Shown: piece after piece, positions 8,679 through 17,054 of the stretch
Position numbering within the stretch: the first letter of the stretch is position 1
How the letters are laid out: each line of letters begins with the position of its first letter
Source of the DNA: Oxalobacteraceae bacterium
Lineage (GTDB): Bacteria; Pseudomonadota; Gammaproteobacteria; Burkholderiales; Burkholderiaceae_D
Length of the DNA: 55,586 nucleotides
Assembly: GCA_010024875.1 (NCBI GenBank)
Contig: RGFZ01000017.1
Location: 1-55,586 of the forward strand
Direction: 5' to 3'
Translations under genes and position numbers: made by a program
The notes under the pieces: model-generated
Databases searched by the model: none
What the model was told of the DNA's origin: nothing
Seen by the model: the letters and a program-made list of their open reading frames with translations, nothing else

Positions 8679-9131
8679 TCATTTTCTGAGCCGTCCTTCA
8701 GTCGTGATCTGCTCCGTCATCAGACACGCCAGCATCGACAACTCTCCCGCGAGCACGTTGAGCAAATCGTCCGAGGTGACCATGCCGAATAAACCCCCTG
8801 CCCGATTGACTACCGGCAGCCGGCGCACTCGTTTGCCGCGCATGATGCCCAGCGCCTCGGCCAGACTGGCATCCTCTTGCACGGTGGTCAGCGGTGTTGA
8901 CATGAGGTCTGACGCAGTGAACAGCCGGGCTTCGATGTCCAGCGCAATCGTCTCGACCAGAATGTCCCGGTCGGTGATGATGCCTATCGGTACGCGCTGC
9001 TCTTGCTGTTGCACGCCAATCACCACGACGTCGCCCACATGATGTCGGCGCATGAGTGCAGCAACTTCCGCAATGGGCGCGTCGGGTTCGCAGCAGATCA
9101 CATTTCTGTTGCAGTAGTCCCTGATGAACAT
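8679..9131 (-). CDS. CBS domain-pair protein
   Basis: Stand-alone CBS pair (Bateman module), which usually binds adenine nucleotides and regulates a partner protein. The protein has 150 residues. CBS1 spans about 8-62 (CCEPDAPIAEVAALMRRHHVGDVVVI, IGIITDRDILVE) and CBS2 about 75-130 (MSTPLTTVQEDASLAEALGIMRGKRVRRLPVV, GMVTSDDLL), each with the TDRD / TSDD ligand-site pattern. I chose ATG at 9131 because AAGGAG stands just ahead of it and the Bateman module begins immediately. The reading frame stays open upstream to 9434, but that part runs antisense to the neighbouring gene and has no domain. No effector domain is attached, so the partner is unknown. Confidence 0.9.
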   Translation of the reverse strand: MFIRDYCNRNVICCEPDAPIAEVAALMRRHHVGDVVVIGVQQQEQRVPIGIITDRDILVETIALDIEARLFTASDLMSTPLTTVQEDASLAEALGIMRGKRVRRLPVVNRAGGLFGMVTSDDLLNVLAGELSMLACLMTEQITTEGRLRK

Positions 9132-9228
9132 TGAGCTCCTTTCGGCAAGGCCTGCCGGATTGACAGCCGGCAGGTAATGGGAACACCATAGCTGTACACA
9201 CGAATTTTCCCGATCAGAAGGTGACACC

Positions 9229-9534
9229 ATGTCCGAGCAACGCCCCTCCTCTACCGATACCACCAATCTTGAGCGAATCTCCGTTCTAGTCTCTGATCTG
9301 GAACAAGAACTGTCCACAGCCCCACCTGATTCACCGAGAGTCATGGCATTGAAGGAAGAGTTGCTGCTGCTCCGCCGAACCTTGTCTGCCTCTGATGGTG
9401 AAGTGGAGCAGTTGCGGCGGCGACTGCATGGCACTCATGGCAAGCTGGATGATCTGGTCGCCAGTGTCGAGGGTGAGGTACTGAGAGATACGCCCTATCT
9501 GGCCGAGCTGGGCCGCATCCTCGGGCTGGTCTAA
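9229..9534 (+). CDS. Small coiled-coil protein of unknown function
   Basis: A 101-residue acidic protein I do not recognise. Heptad-like Leu and Glu spacing from about residue 13 to 75 (LERISVLVSDLEQEL, ALKEELLLLRRTL, EVEQLRRRL, KLDDLV) predicts a helical coiled coil, and it ends in TPYLAELGRILGLV. No signal peptide or membrane segment is visible. Its overall plan is similar to small helical DUF4404-type proteins, but I cannot confirm membership. An AAGGTG ribosome site precedes ATG 9229. It is divergent from the CBS-pair gene with 97 bases between the starts, and the next plus-strand gene begins 165 bases downstream. It is probably real, given the start signals and consistent heptads. Confidence 0.6.
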   Translation: MSEQRPSSTDTTNLERISVLVSDLEQELSTAPPDSPRVMALKEELLLLRRTLSASDGEVEQLRRRLHGTHGKLDDLVASVEGEVLRDTPYLAELGRILGLV

Positions 9535-9699
9535 GTCGCTGTCAATGCGTGCTTTCTTGCTTCCTCAATAAAAACCTCATCGACTGAGCAACTTCTTCAG
9601 CGCGCGCCTGTCCTACCGCAGCCGTGCGCAATCCTGTAATTCCCAAATCAGCGCTGACACTGCCCGGCCGCAGACAGCAGCACTTCAAGAAGCGTTCTC

Positions 9700-11646
9700 A
9701 TGCCTCATTTTCCTTCGCTTGCGCGCTCGCTCAAGAACGCGCATCTCCGTACGGCCTTGTTCGCATTGCTTCTGCTATGTGCAGTCATCATTTCCATCGA
9801 ACGCGCGCCGAAGCTAATCAAGCATTCCCCGGTGGTCTACAGCCAAGATGTTTCTCTGATCACTTCTTTGCCAACGCAGCGCGACCGGCTTGAATACCTG
9901 CTTCTGGCGCAGCCGCTGTCAGATTCTCCGCGCTATGTGATCAAGTACAAAGATCAGACCAAGCTTTTCTCAGTCAAAGTTCCCAGCACTACCCATGTCA
10001 ATCTCGAGCGCGAAGTGTTGCTCAGGGCCGGCATACCGTATGCGATCGCACAGCCCGAATGGCTGGCCACGCATGATGAGGTACTGCGCGATCAAGAGCC
10101 GTCGCAAAGCTTCTGGGGAAGCGCCACCGGTTTCATGGCTCACAATGCAATGGGCCTGTTGCTGCTTGTGATGATGGCTGCCGCGCTTAAGAAAAGCATG
10201 CCCGGTCTGGCGAGCGGCATCTCGCTAACCCGGCCAGAGAAGCTCAAAGGCAGCATGGATGATCTGATAGGCATGGAAGACATCAAGCGGGAGGTCGCGC
10301 ATCTGGCATCGATGATCCGTCATCGCGAACTATACAAGTTGCACAATATTGACAAGCCCTTTCATGTGATGCTGACTGGACCGGCAGGTACCGGCAAGAC
10401 CAAGCTCGCGGGCTATCTGGCCAAACAGCTTGATATTCCACTGATACAGGTATCGGGTTCCGGGCTGGAATCCGGCTTGGTCGGCGGCGGCTCGAAAGCA
10501 CTGAACGCAATCTACAAAAAAGCTTGCGCGCAAGGTCGCTGTCTGATCTTCATTGATGAGGCACAGAGCCTGTTCATGCCGCGTGGTCGCGGCGAGCGCA
10601 AGTGGGATGACGATACGTCGAACACGCTCCTTGGTCTACTGGATGGGATCAAGAGTGATGAGGGCAATGGAGTGATCTGGGTGGTGGCATCTAACTTTGA
10701 TGATGCCAACAGCGAGATGGACGAAGCGATGCTGCGCCGCTTTTCGGTAAAGATCAACTTCCGTCTGCCAAACAAAGCCGAGCGGCGAGCGCTACTCAGC
10801 GTTTTCTTGCGTCGCAAGGACAAGGCGGTGGTCGCCTGGGAGCAGCTGAATCTCGATTACGTCGCCGAGATCACATCGAATCTCTCCCCTGCCCTGCTGG
10901 AAAGCGTGGTCGATGGGGCCAGCATGATCGCGATTGAAGAAGGCTGCCAGATCGATACCGACCTGTTGTTCCGGGCGTTCGAACGGAGTGCCATCGGCCT
11001 GACCGACCGCGCCGCCAGCGCCGAAAAAGACAAGCAGCGCGAGCGTGTGGCGCTACACGAGCTGGGACATTTTTTCATGCAGATTGATCCGCTACTTAGG
11101 CAGGGAATGCCGTTGGACGAGGTGAAAACCAAATCAACACTGTTAAAGATCAGCACGGAATCCGTATCGAAGCTGGGCGCATTGGGCTATGTACTGTCAG
11201 CCATGCCGGATGCGGGCTTGCAGACGCTGGAAGAGCTGGAGCAGGATGTAATACAGCTGTATGGCGGTGTCGCGGCGGAGGAATTGTTCTATGGCGAACG
11301 TGGGATTTCTATCGGCAGCCAGAACGATATCCAGAAAGTAACCGCCCGCCTTGAGTTGATGGTCAACCAGCTATCGATGTATTCCCGCTCGAAGCTGGAC
11401 TACCGCCAGCTCAGGCACGATGGCGCGCCCGCCACCTCGGTGCGTGAGTTGGAACAGAAAGCAGATGAACTGTATGAGCATACACTCAAGGCAATGGCCA
11501 GCTACCAAGGCTGGATGATTCAGCTGAAGGATACGCTGATGGAGCGTTACGTGCTATCGAAAGACGAGGTATTTGATCTGCTAGCCTGCTTTCAGGCGGA
11601 TCAGTTCCTTCACCCGCAACTTGCGGAGGCTCGAGTCGCTACATAA
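9700..11646 (+). CDS. Divergent FtsH-like membrane AAA+ zinc protease (M41)
   Basis: Predicted inner-membrane ATP-driven protease of 648 residues with the FtsH plan: a transmembrane helix about 18-33, a periplasmic domain about 36-145, a second helix about 149-163, an AAA domain about 185-430 and an M41 peptidase about 440-635. Walker A is GPAGTGKT (227-234) and Walker B is LIFIDEA (282-288). The SRH is shortened to DEAMLRRF. The zinc site HELGH (453-457) and the third-ligand Asp543 in SIGSQNDIQ correspond to HEAGH and GASND of FtsH, so it should be an active protease. Oddities: the pore-loop aromatic of FtsH (FVG) is LVG here (260-262), and the sequence is far from housekeeping FtsH. The ribosome site before ATG 9700 is weak (AAGAAG). 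It is convergent with the effector-like operon. Substrate unknown. Confidence 0.87.
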   Translation: MPHFPSLARSLKNAHLRTALFALLLLCAVIISIERAPKLIKHSPVVYSQDVSLITSLPTQRDRLEYLLLAQPLSDSPRYVIKYKDQTKLFSVKVPSTTHVNLEREVLLRAGIPYAIAQPEWLATHDEVLRDQEPSQSFWGSATGFMAHNAMGLLLLVMMAAALKKSMPGLASGISLTRPEKLKGSMDDLIGMEDIKREVAHLASMIRHRELYKLHNIDKPFHVMLTGPAGTGKTKLAGYLAKQLDIPLIQVSGSGLESGLVGGGSKALNAIYKKACAQGRCLIFIDEAQSLFMPRGRGERKWDDDTSNTLLGLLDGIKSDEGNGVIWVVASNFDDANSEMDEAMLRRFSVKINFRLPNKAERRALLSVFLRRKDKAVVAWEQLNLDYVAEITSNLSPALLESVVDGASMIAIEEGCQIDTDLLFRAFERSAIGLTDRAASAEKDKQRERVALHELGHFFMQIDPLLRQGMPLDEVKTKSTLLKISTESVSKLGALGYVLSAMPDAGLQTLEELEQDVIQLYGGVAAEELFYGERGISIGSQNDIQKVTARLELMVNQLSMYSRSKLDYRQLRHDGAPATSVRELEQKADELYEHTLKAMASYQGWMIQLKDTLMERYVLSKDEVFDLLACFQADQFLHPQLAEARVAT

Positions 11647-11668
11647 ACCAAAAGCAGTTGGTGCGCAT

Positions 11669-11701
11669 AAAAAAAGTGGCCGGCCACATTCATCCGGCCA
11701 C
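11669..11701 (-). terminator. Intrinsic terminator of the effector-like operon
   Basis: GTGGCCGG (11676-11683) pairs with CCGGCCAC (11694-11701). Read on the minus strand, the hairpin is followed directly by seven T residues (11675-11669), which makes it a terminator for the minus-strand genes ending at 11711. In the plus direction the hairpin has no good T-run, though it may still help to end the protease transcript. Confidence 0.8.
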
Positions 11702-11710
11702 TTGCCGTCT

Positions 11711-13018
11711 TCAGGAATCAAAATACTTAATTGCATCATCAAAAAATGATGGCCATTCTCTCACCAGATGTTCCCGCAGTGTATTCGCGAATGCAGTCTG
11801 CAGCACCGATGGAGCGGCGTGCGCAGTATCCGCAGTGCTACTCTGCATGCCATTTGATGAGAGTTGCTTTACAGGCTTAAGCGCGTACGGATAAATTTGC
11901 CGTGTAATGAGCAAATCGAATGCGAGATTTCTGCGGGCGGTAAGTATTTGTTCTTTGCTCAGTTCCGGGTTTTTGGTTGCTTCCTGAACAAGTATCGTAT
12001 CGAGCTGCTTCCAAAACTCCAGCAATGCTGGCGGCAAATGGGATTGGTTGAATTTTCGACCAGCACCGAAAATCACATCGACACAAGCTTTAGCCTGAGT
12101 CATCACTGACTGATTCATCTGCTCCTTTAACGCGTTGCTACTGTCCACCTCGCCCGCCGTCAATTGAGCAAAATCGATCGCAGCGAGTTCAGGGTGGCTA
12201 TCGAGGATAATTTTCAGCATGGCGACCATGGTTTTTCCTGCGCTACTCTGACTCATATGGTTTGCGAGTGCTGAGTTCAGCAAAGAATTCAGCATCACTT
12301 TGCCGTCACGCGTCGACGGTGGCGCCAACGGGCGAAGTACATCAGGAAGTGCCGTGGCATCGATTTTTCCATCTGTTCTTCCCAATGAATTAATCTTTGC
12401 TACAGTCAGTTTTCCGTATTGTCCATCCTTGGAATGAGATGATGATTTCAGTAACTGGTTGATCCACAGGTCAGCCAGCGCATCCATTTGTTCTGATGGT
12501 GGCTGCTTCAGGCTGACCGTATTCGGAGGCGCGCTCAGACGCTGAGATGGCAGCTTTTGCACAGAAGTCATTTGAGGTGACGCATCTGCATTAGTTGTCG
12601 CCGAAGTAACGGTCTGCGTGATAGTCGTATTGCGGGAAGCGGTCGGCGATTCAATTTGATGTCGGCGCGTTGACTTCACCTCATGTTCGCTGCGTGGTGA
12701 TCGGGGAGATTTCATGAGATGTGGCGAGTCACCGGATTCGACAGATGATCCCATTGATCTTATCCGCAGAGCGGGCAGACTTGCGGGCGATTTAAACTGC
12801 GTAACCGGGCTACCATCTGGCATTGGTACTGGAGTCGGCGTGGTATCGGCCAATGTCACTTTCTTTTTCTCGGGTGAGCGCATGACAGGCATTGACTGAT
12901 GCTTTTTCGCAGAAGATGAGGATTTTCCTCCCGAATCGGATGATGAACTGAGTAAATTTTTTTCTGAAATTTGATGGCTTGGCTGATAATTTAAAGGAAT
13001 ATCATTGCTTGATAACAT
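11711..13018 (-). CDS. Ser/Pro-rich protein with helical C-terminal domain; candidate type III effector
   Basis: Not recognised. The protein has 435 residues. About residues 1-180 are low-complexity (Ser, Pro, Thr, Lys; for example SSSDSGGKSSSS and SPRSPRSEHEVKS) with no signal peptide. About 185-435 look like a folded, mainly helical domain (LADLWINQLLK, VMLNSLLNSALANHM, ILTARRNLAFDLLITRQIYPYALK). A disordered Ser-rich N-terminus plus a compact C-terminal domain is the usual plan of type III secreted effectors, and CesT-type chaperone genes lie 6 kb away; secretion is inference. The start is ATG 13018 with AGAGA before it; a TTG at 13039 in the same frame is less likely. It sits 17 bases after the preceding gene, as an operon, and ends at an intrinsic terminator. 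The region is A/T-richer than its surroundings. Confidence 0.7.
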   Translation of the reverse strand: MLSSNDIPLNYQPSHQISEKNLLSSSSDSGGKSSSSAKKHQSMPVMRSPEKKKVTLADTTPTPVPMPDGSPVTQFKSPASLPALRIRSMGSSVESGDSPHLMKSPRSPRSEHEVKSTRRHQIESPTASRNTTITQTVTSATTNADASPQMTSVQKLPSQRLSAPPNTVSLKQPPSEQMDALADLWINQLLKSSSHSKDGQYGKLTVAKINSLGRTDGKIDATALPDVLRPLAPPSTRDGKVMLNSLLNSALANHMSQSSAGKTMVAMLKIILDSHPELAAIDFAQLTAGEVDSSNALKEQMNQSVMTQAKACVDVIFGAGRKFNQSHLPPALLEFWKQLDTILVQEATKNPELSKEQILTARRNLAFDLLITRQIYPYALKPVKQLSSNGMQSSTADTAHAAPSVLQTAFANTLREHLVREWPSFFDDAIKYFDS

Positions 13019-13035
13019 GACTGAATCTCTCTTTA

Positions 13036-13812
13036 TCAAAGTGCTTTTTCTTCAGAATCAATAGAAATTTGATCGCCGGAAGTTAGGCCAGATGCCTGGC
13101 CGAGAATATTGGCTGTCGTTGTTACTGACAAAGGCATTACGCTTGATCTAGTGGTTGTGGTGGTGGTTGTGGTGGTCGTTGTGGTCGTAGTCGGTGAGCT
13201 AGTTGCAGTTGTTGTCGTCACTACGGGAGCTTCCTCCTCGTAGTTAAAGGTTTCTATCACGGCTTGATGGATGACAGTTTGATCACCGAAGTTCGATATA
13301 TCCTTCGCTGATTCACTAACCCACTGCTGTGCAAGGCCTGCATCAAATGTAACTGTTCTTCGATTGATACGATCATCGGTATCGGTACCTACTTTTTCAT
13401 GAAGACTTTGAGTAATGGCTAGTTCTATCGCACTTTCTCTTTGTCGTGGCGTTGTCAACATTGGCAGCGTATTTCTTGGGCTGCTTGGAAAAATTTCTGG
13501 CTTAGGTCCTGGCGCTCCAATTCTTGTTGAAGATTGAGCAGAGTGACCATCACTTGGCGGTGAGTGCGGCAATACACTACTGCTGTCCTGGGTGGTAAAT
13601 TTTATCTGCAATCTTGGCACCTTTGCGCCACTGCTTTGGATACTAGGATCATTTGATTTTTCTTTTTCTACCTCTTTGTTTTGCTGTGAGATTCCCTCTC
13701 TGTGTACATCATCTCTGCCAGAGGTATTGGCTTTCCCTTGGTCAGATATGTCAGGATAATCATTCGATGAAGAGTGGTAGCCTGATGAAAAATTGAGATC
13801 TGGTTTAGCCAT
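13036..13812 (-). CDS. Ser/Thr-rich low-complexity protein with a poly-Thr tract; candidate secreted effector
   Basis: Not recognised. The protein has 258 residues, predicted mostly disordered, rich in Ser, Thr, Asp and Gln, with no signal peptide or membrane helix. A moderately ordered patch lies about 120-200 (RQRESAIELAITQSLHEKV, FDAGLAQQWVSESAKDISNFG). It is followed by VVTTTTATSSP and a run of 14 Thr codons. It is first in a two-gene unit with the 435-residue protein and starts 95 bases after the end of dnaE2 on the same strand, so read-through from the SOS operon is possible. The ribosome site is weak (GGGA). The composition resembles that of type III effectors, which is suggestive only. 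Confidence 0.6.
   Translation of the reverse strand: MAKPDLNFSSGYHSSSNDYPDISDQGKANTSGRDDVHREGISQQNKEVEKEKSNDPSIQSSGAKVPRLQIKFTTQDSSSVLPHSPPSDGHSAQSSTRIGAPGPKPEIFPSSPRNTLPMLTTPRQRESAIELAITQSLHEKVGTDTDDRINRRTVTFDAGLAQQWVSESAKDISNFGDQTVIHQAVIETFNYEEEAPVVTTTTATSSPTTTTTTTTTTTTTTRSSVMPLSVTTTANILGQASGLTSGDQISIDSEEKAL
13150..13191 (-). repeat. Fourteen consecutive threonine codons
   Basis: A simple ACN-triplet run inside the effector-like gene encodes 14 Thr in a row. Codons are mixed (ACC most common, with ACA, ACG and ACT), so the DNA is only imperfectly repetitive. It could expand or shrink in whole codons without breaking the frame. Confidence 0.85.
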
Positions 13813-13907
13813 GATTTTCCCGCAGTAAGTTGAATCGATGTGTGATAGGACTGCGGCTATGTAACCTCTCCGACCTGATGGTTCTAATCAATATTTACAG
13901 AATATCA

Positions 13908-16900
13908 CTACGTGAAATCTCTGCTTCCGATGGTTAGCGTACCTAGTAGTGAAGACAAATCGAGTAGCCGTTTAGCGATCAAATGATTCACATTGTTTTC
14001 TGTCTGCCATATTCCATAGACAGCAAGTAATGAAGCATTTAAAAGCTCATGCCGTTGTTGTTCGATCAGCGAAGGCCAGACAATGACATTCACATTGCCG
14101 GTTTCGTCTTCCAGCGTGACGAATATCGTTCCTTTGGCGGTGGCTGGTCGCTGGCGCACTGTGACAATGCCGCACGCACGTGCGAATTGTCCTTGCTGAT
14201 AGGTTCTCAATATTTCTGCTGTCATGAACCGTTTATCGAGCAACTGTTTGCGCAAGAAGCTCAGCGGATGACGACCTAGCGTCAGCCCAAGTGTGCGATA
14301 GTCGCTCACTGTTTGATCGAGGTCTGAGGGTGGGGGTAAATGAATAATTTCAGGCTCTGGCAACGCACCTCTGAGCAAGCCTTTGCCGGGTGCTGCAGTC
14401 GCTGCCTGCCACAGTGCTTCACGTCGATGACCTGCGAGATTTTTTAGTGCGTCGGCAGCAGCCAGCGCTTGGATATCTGCAGTAGACAATGATGCGCGCA
14501 AGGCCAGATCGCGCAGATCGGAAAATGGCTGCACTGCCCTCGCCTCTTCAATACGCCATGCAGCTTCCTGCGGCAAGCCGCGCACGAGGTTCATGCCCAA
14601 CCTGACCGCAGGTTGAGCATTTTCGGCGAGTTCAAGTGTCGCTTCCCAGTCGCTCCAGAGGACATCGACAGCGCGCACCTCTACCCCATGCCGACGCGCA
14701 TCCTGCACCAGTTGAGAAGGTGAATAAAATCCCATCGGCTGGCTATTGAGCAACGCCGCCAGAAAAGCGGCCGGTTGATGGCATTTCAGCCAGGCGCTGG
14801 CATACGCGAGCAAGGCAAAGCTGGCGGCATGGCTTTCAGGGAAACCGTATTCGGCAAAACCCTGTATCTGCGCATAGATGGCTTCAGCAAATTCGCGTGT
14901 ATAGCCACGCTCGCGCATACCGTGGATAAGTTTGTCATGAAATTTTTCTAGTCCGCCTTTACGCTTCCAGGCTGCCATCGCACGCCGTAACTGATCGGCT
15001 TCGCCTGCGGTGAAGCCAGCCGCGAGCATGGCGATCTGCATCACCTGTTCTTGAAAGATAGGAACGCCTAGCGTGCGCGACAAGGCGGATTCCATATCGG
15101 CGCTGGGATAAACAATCGGCTCCAGACCTTGCCGGCGTCTCAGATACGGATGGATCATTCCACCCTGTATGGGGCCGGGGCGGATGATTGCCACCTCGAT
15201 GACCAGATCGTAGAAAGTACGCGGTCTCAAGCGTGGCAGCATGCTCATCTGCGCACGGCTCTCAATCTGAAATACGCCTATCGTGTCGGCACGGCTGATC
15301 ATGTCGTATGTCGCCGTATCTTCAGCGGGTATGTCAGATAGGGTGAATACCTCGCCGCGCTGTTCGGAAATCATGTCCAGCGCGCGGCGCATGGCCGAGA
15401 GCATACCCAGCGCGAGTATGTCGACCTTCAGTAAGCCGAGTACATCCAGATCGTCTTTGTCCCACTGTATAACGCTGCGACCTTCCATCGCCGCTTTTTC
15501 GATGGGTACCAACCGCGACAACTTGTCACGCGCGATCACAAATCCACCCGGATGCTGGGATAAATGCCGGGGAAAGCCGATCAGTGTTGTCGTCAGTTCC
15601 TGCCACTGCTTTGACAAGGGCGATTCGGGGTCTAGTCCCGCTTCGCTGAAGCGCTCTCCCAATGCCTCGCGGCTGTCCCACCAGCGATGGGATTTCGCCA
15701 GCCGGTCAATGAGTCCGAGATCGATGCCCAGTGTCTTGCCCGTATCGCGCAGGGCGCTGCGTGGCCGATAAGTGATGACAACACCGGTCAGTGCCGCGCG
15801 ATGCCGGCCATATTTTTCATAGATGTACTGAATGATTTCTTCGCGCCGCTGGTGTTCGAAATCGACATCAATGTCAGGGGGCTCGTTACGTTCTTTGGAG
15901 ATGAAGCGCTCGAACAGCAGATTGCTACGTGCCGGGTCGACTTCGGTAATGCCCAGGCAATAGCAGACTGCAGAATTCGCTGCTGACCCCCTGCCCTGGC
16001 ACAGGATGTGCCGGTTTCGGGCAAAAGAAACAATGTCATACACTGTGAGGAAGTAAGGCTCATAGGCCATCTCTGCGATCAGTGTCAGCTCATGCTCGAT
16101 CTGCTGCTGCACCGGCGCCGGTATGCCTTTCGGAAAGCGACGGTGCGCACCCACCCAGGTTTGCTCTCGCAGATAACTGGAGGGCGTATAACCTTCGGGC
16201 ACCAGTTCATCCGGATACTCATAGCGCAGGCTATCCAGCGAGAAGTTGCACAGCCTGGCGATCGCCATGGTCTCGGCGAGTGCCTCCTCCGGATACAAGT
16301 TTGCCAATCGCAAGCGCGAACGCAGATGCTGCTCGGCATTCGGGAACAAGCGCTTTCCGCATTCAGCCAGCGGCTTGCCGGCACGGATCGCTATCAATAC
16401 ATCTTGCAAGCGCTTGCGTGAGCGCAGATGCATGCACACATCCCCAGTGGCGGCGATACGCAAGCCGTTCAGCGCAGCCGCCTGAAACACGCTTGCCTTG
16501 TGCTGCTCATCCTGCCCGCGATGCAGCAGGGTCAGTGCGATGCGCGCGCGCTCGCCAAACGCTGCTGTCATCCATGCGGCCTGTCGGTGCAATGTCGGCA
16601 TATCGACACCGTAATCCGGCGCCAGCAGCAGCAGACAATCCGGTAGCCCGCGCAGATGCGCATGCCCTATAGCAGGGTCAGAGAAATCTTCTTGCGTCAG
16701 CCGATAGTGGCCTTTCTCTGCGCGCCCCCTGCCCAGCGTGATCAGCTCGCACAGATTGCCGTAGCCATTACGGTTCATCGCAAGCGCAATGAGTCGCAGA
16801 TCGCCCGCGTCATGATGAACTCGGAACTGACTGCCAATGATCAGCGCCATCCCTTGCCGCTTTGCCTCGGTATGCGCGCGCACTATGCCTGCCACCGAGC

Positions 16901-17045
16901 ATTCATCGGTGATTGCGATCGCACCATAATCCAGCGCAGCAGCGCGCGCGACCAGTTCTTCCGGATGTGAGGCGCCGCACAAAAAGCTGAAGTTCGAGAC
17001 GCACTGAAGCTCGGCGTAAGCAGGTAGACCGCGGTTGGCAAACAT
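13908..17045 (-). CDS. dnaE2: Error-prone DNA polymerase DnaE2 (ImuC)
   Basis: Catalytic subunit of the SOS translesion mutasome; with ImuA and ImuB it copies damaged DNA at the cost of mutations. Its 1045 residues are normal for DnaE2. Seen: an N-terminal PHP domain opening YAELQCVSNFSFLCGASHPEEL, the C-family palm with catalytic acids in PPDIDVDFEHQRREE (389-403), QGRGSAANSAVCYCLGIT (350-367), and a third acid region near WDKDDLDVLGLLKVDIL. Finger segments include RPGPIQGGMIHPYLRRR, and an OB-fold lies near the C-terminus (GIVTVRQRPATAKGTIFVTLEDETGNVNVIVWP). The start is ten bases after the imuB stop, so the three genes form one LexA-controlled operon. Confidence 0.97.
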   Translation of the reverse strand: MFANRGLPAYAELQCVSNFSFLCGASHPEELVARAAALDYGAIAITDECSVAGIVRAHTEAKRQGMALIIGSQFRVHHDAGDLRLIALAMNRNGYGNLCELITLGRGRAEKGHYRLTQEDFSDPAIGHAHLRGLPDCLLLLAPDYGVDMPTLHRQAAWMTAAFGERARIALTLLHRGQDEQHKASVFQAAALNGLRIAATGDVCMHLRSRKRLQDVLIAIRAGKPLAECGKRLFPNAEQHLRSRLRLANLYPEEALAETMAIARLCNFSLDSLRYEYPDELVPEGYTPSSYLREQTWVGAHRRFPKGIPAPVQQQIEHELTLIAEMAYEPYFLTVYDIVSFARNRHILCQGRGSAANSAVCYCLGITEVDPARSNLLFERFISKERNEPPDIDVDFEHQRREEIIQYIYEKYGRHRAALTGVVITYRPRSALRDTGKTLGIDLGLIDRLAKSHRWWDSREALGERFSEAGLDPESPLSKQWQELTTTLIGFPRHLSQHPGGFVIARDKLSRLVPIEKAAMEGRSVIQWDKDDLDVLGLLKVDILALGMLSAMRRALDMISEQRGEVFTLSDIPAEDTATYDMISRADTIGVFQIESRAQMSMLPRLRPRTFYDLVIEVAIIRPGPIQGGMIHPYLRRRQGLEPIVYPSADMESALSRTLGVPIFQEQVMQIAMLAAGFTAGEADQLRRAMAAWKRKGGLEKFHDKLIHGMRERGYTREFAEAIYAQIQGFAEYGFPESHAASFALLAYASAWLKCHQPAAFLAALLNSQPMGFYSPSQLVQDARRHGVEVRAVDVLWSDWEATLELAENAQPAVRLGMNLVRGLPQEAAWRIEEARAVQPFSDLRDLALRASLSTADIQALAAADALKNLAGHRREALWQAATAAPGKGLLRGALPEPEIIHLPPPSDLDQTVSDYRTLGLTLGRHPLSFLRKQLLDKRFMTAEILRTYQQGQFARACGIVTVRQRPATAKGTIFVTLEDETGNVNVIVWPSLIEQQRHELLNASLLAVYGIWQTENNVNHLIAKRLLDLSSLLGTLTIGSRDFT

Positions 17046-17054
17046 GATCGCTGC

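Noticed and set aside
9132-9434. N-terminal extension of the CBS-pair gene
   Set aside because: The frame is open, but the extension overlaps the coiled-coil gene on the other strand. The Bateman module starts right after ATG 9131, which has its own AAGGAG site.
12060-12420. Possible RasGAP/RhoGAP-like similarity in the helical domain of the 435-residue protein
   Set aside because: A short stretch (FDLLITRQIYPYAL) vaguely recalls a GAP helix, but catalytic Arg context and length do not fit; too weak to claim.
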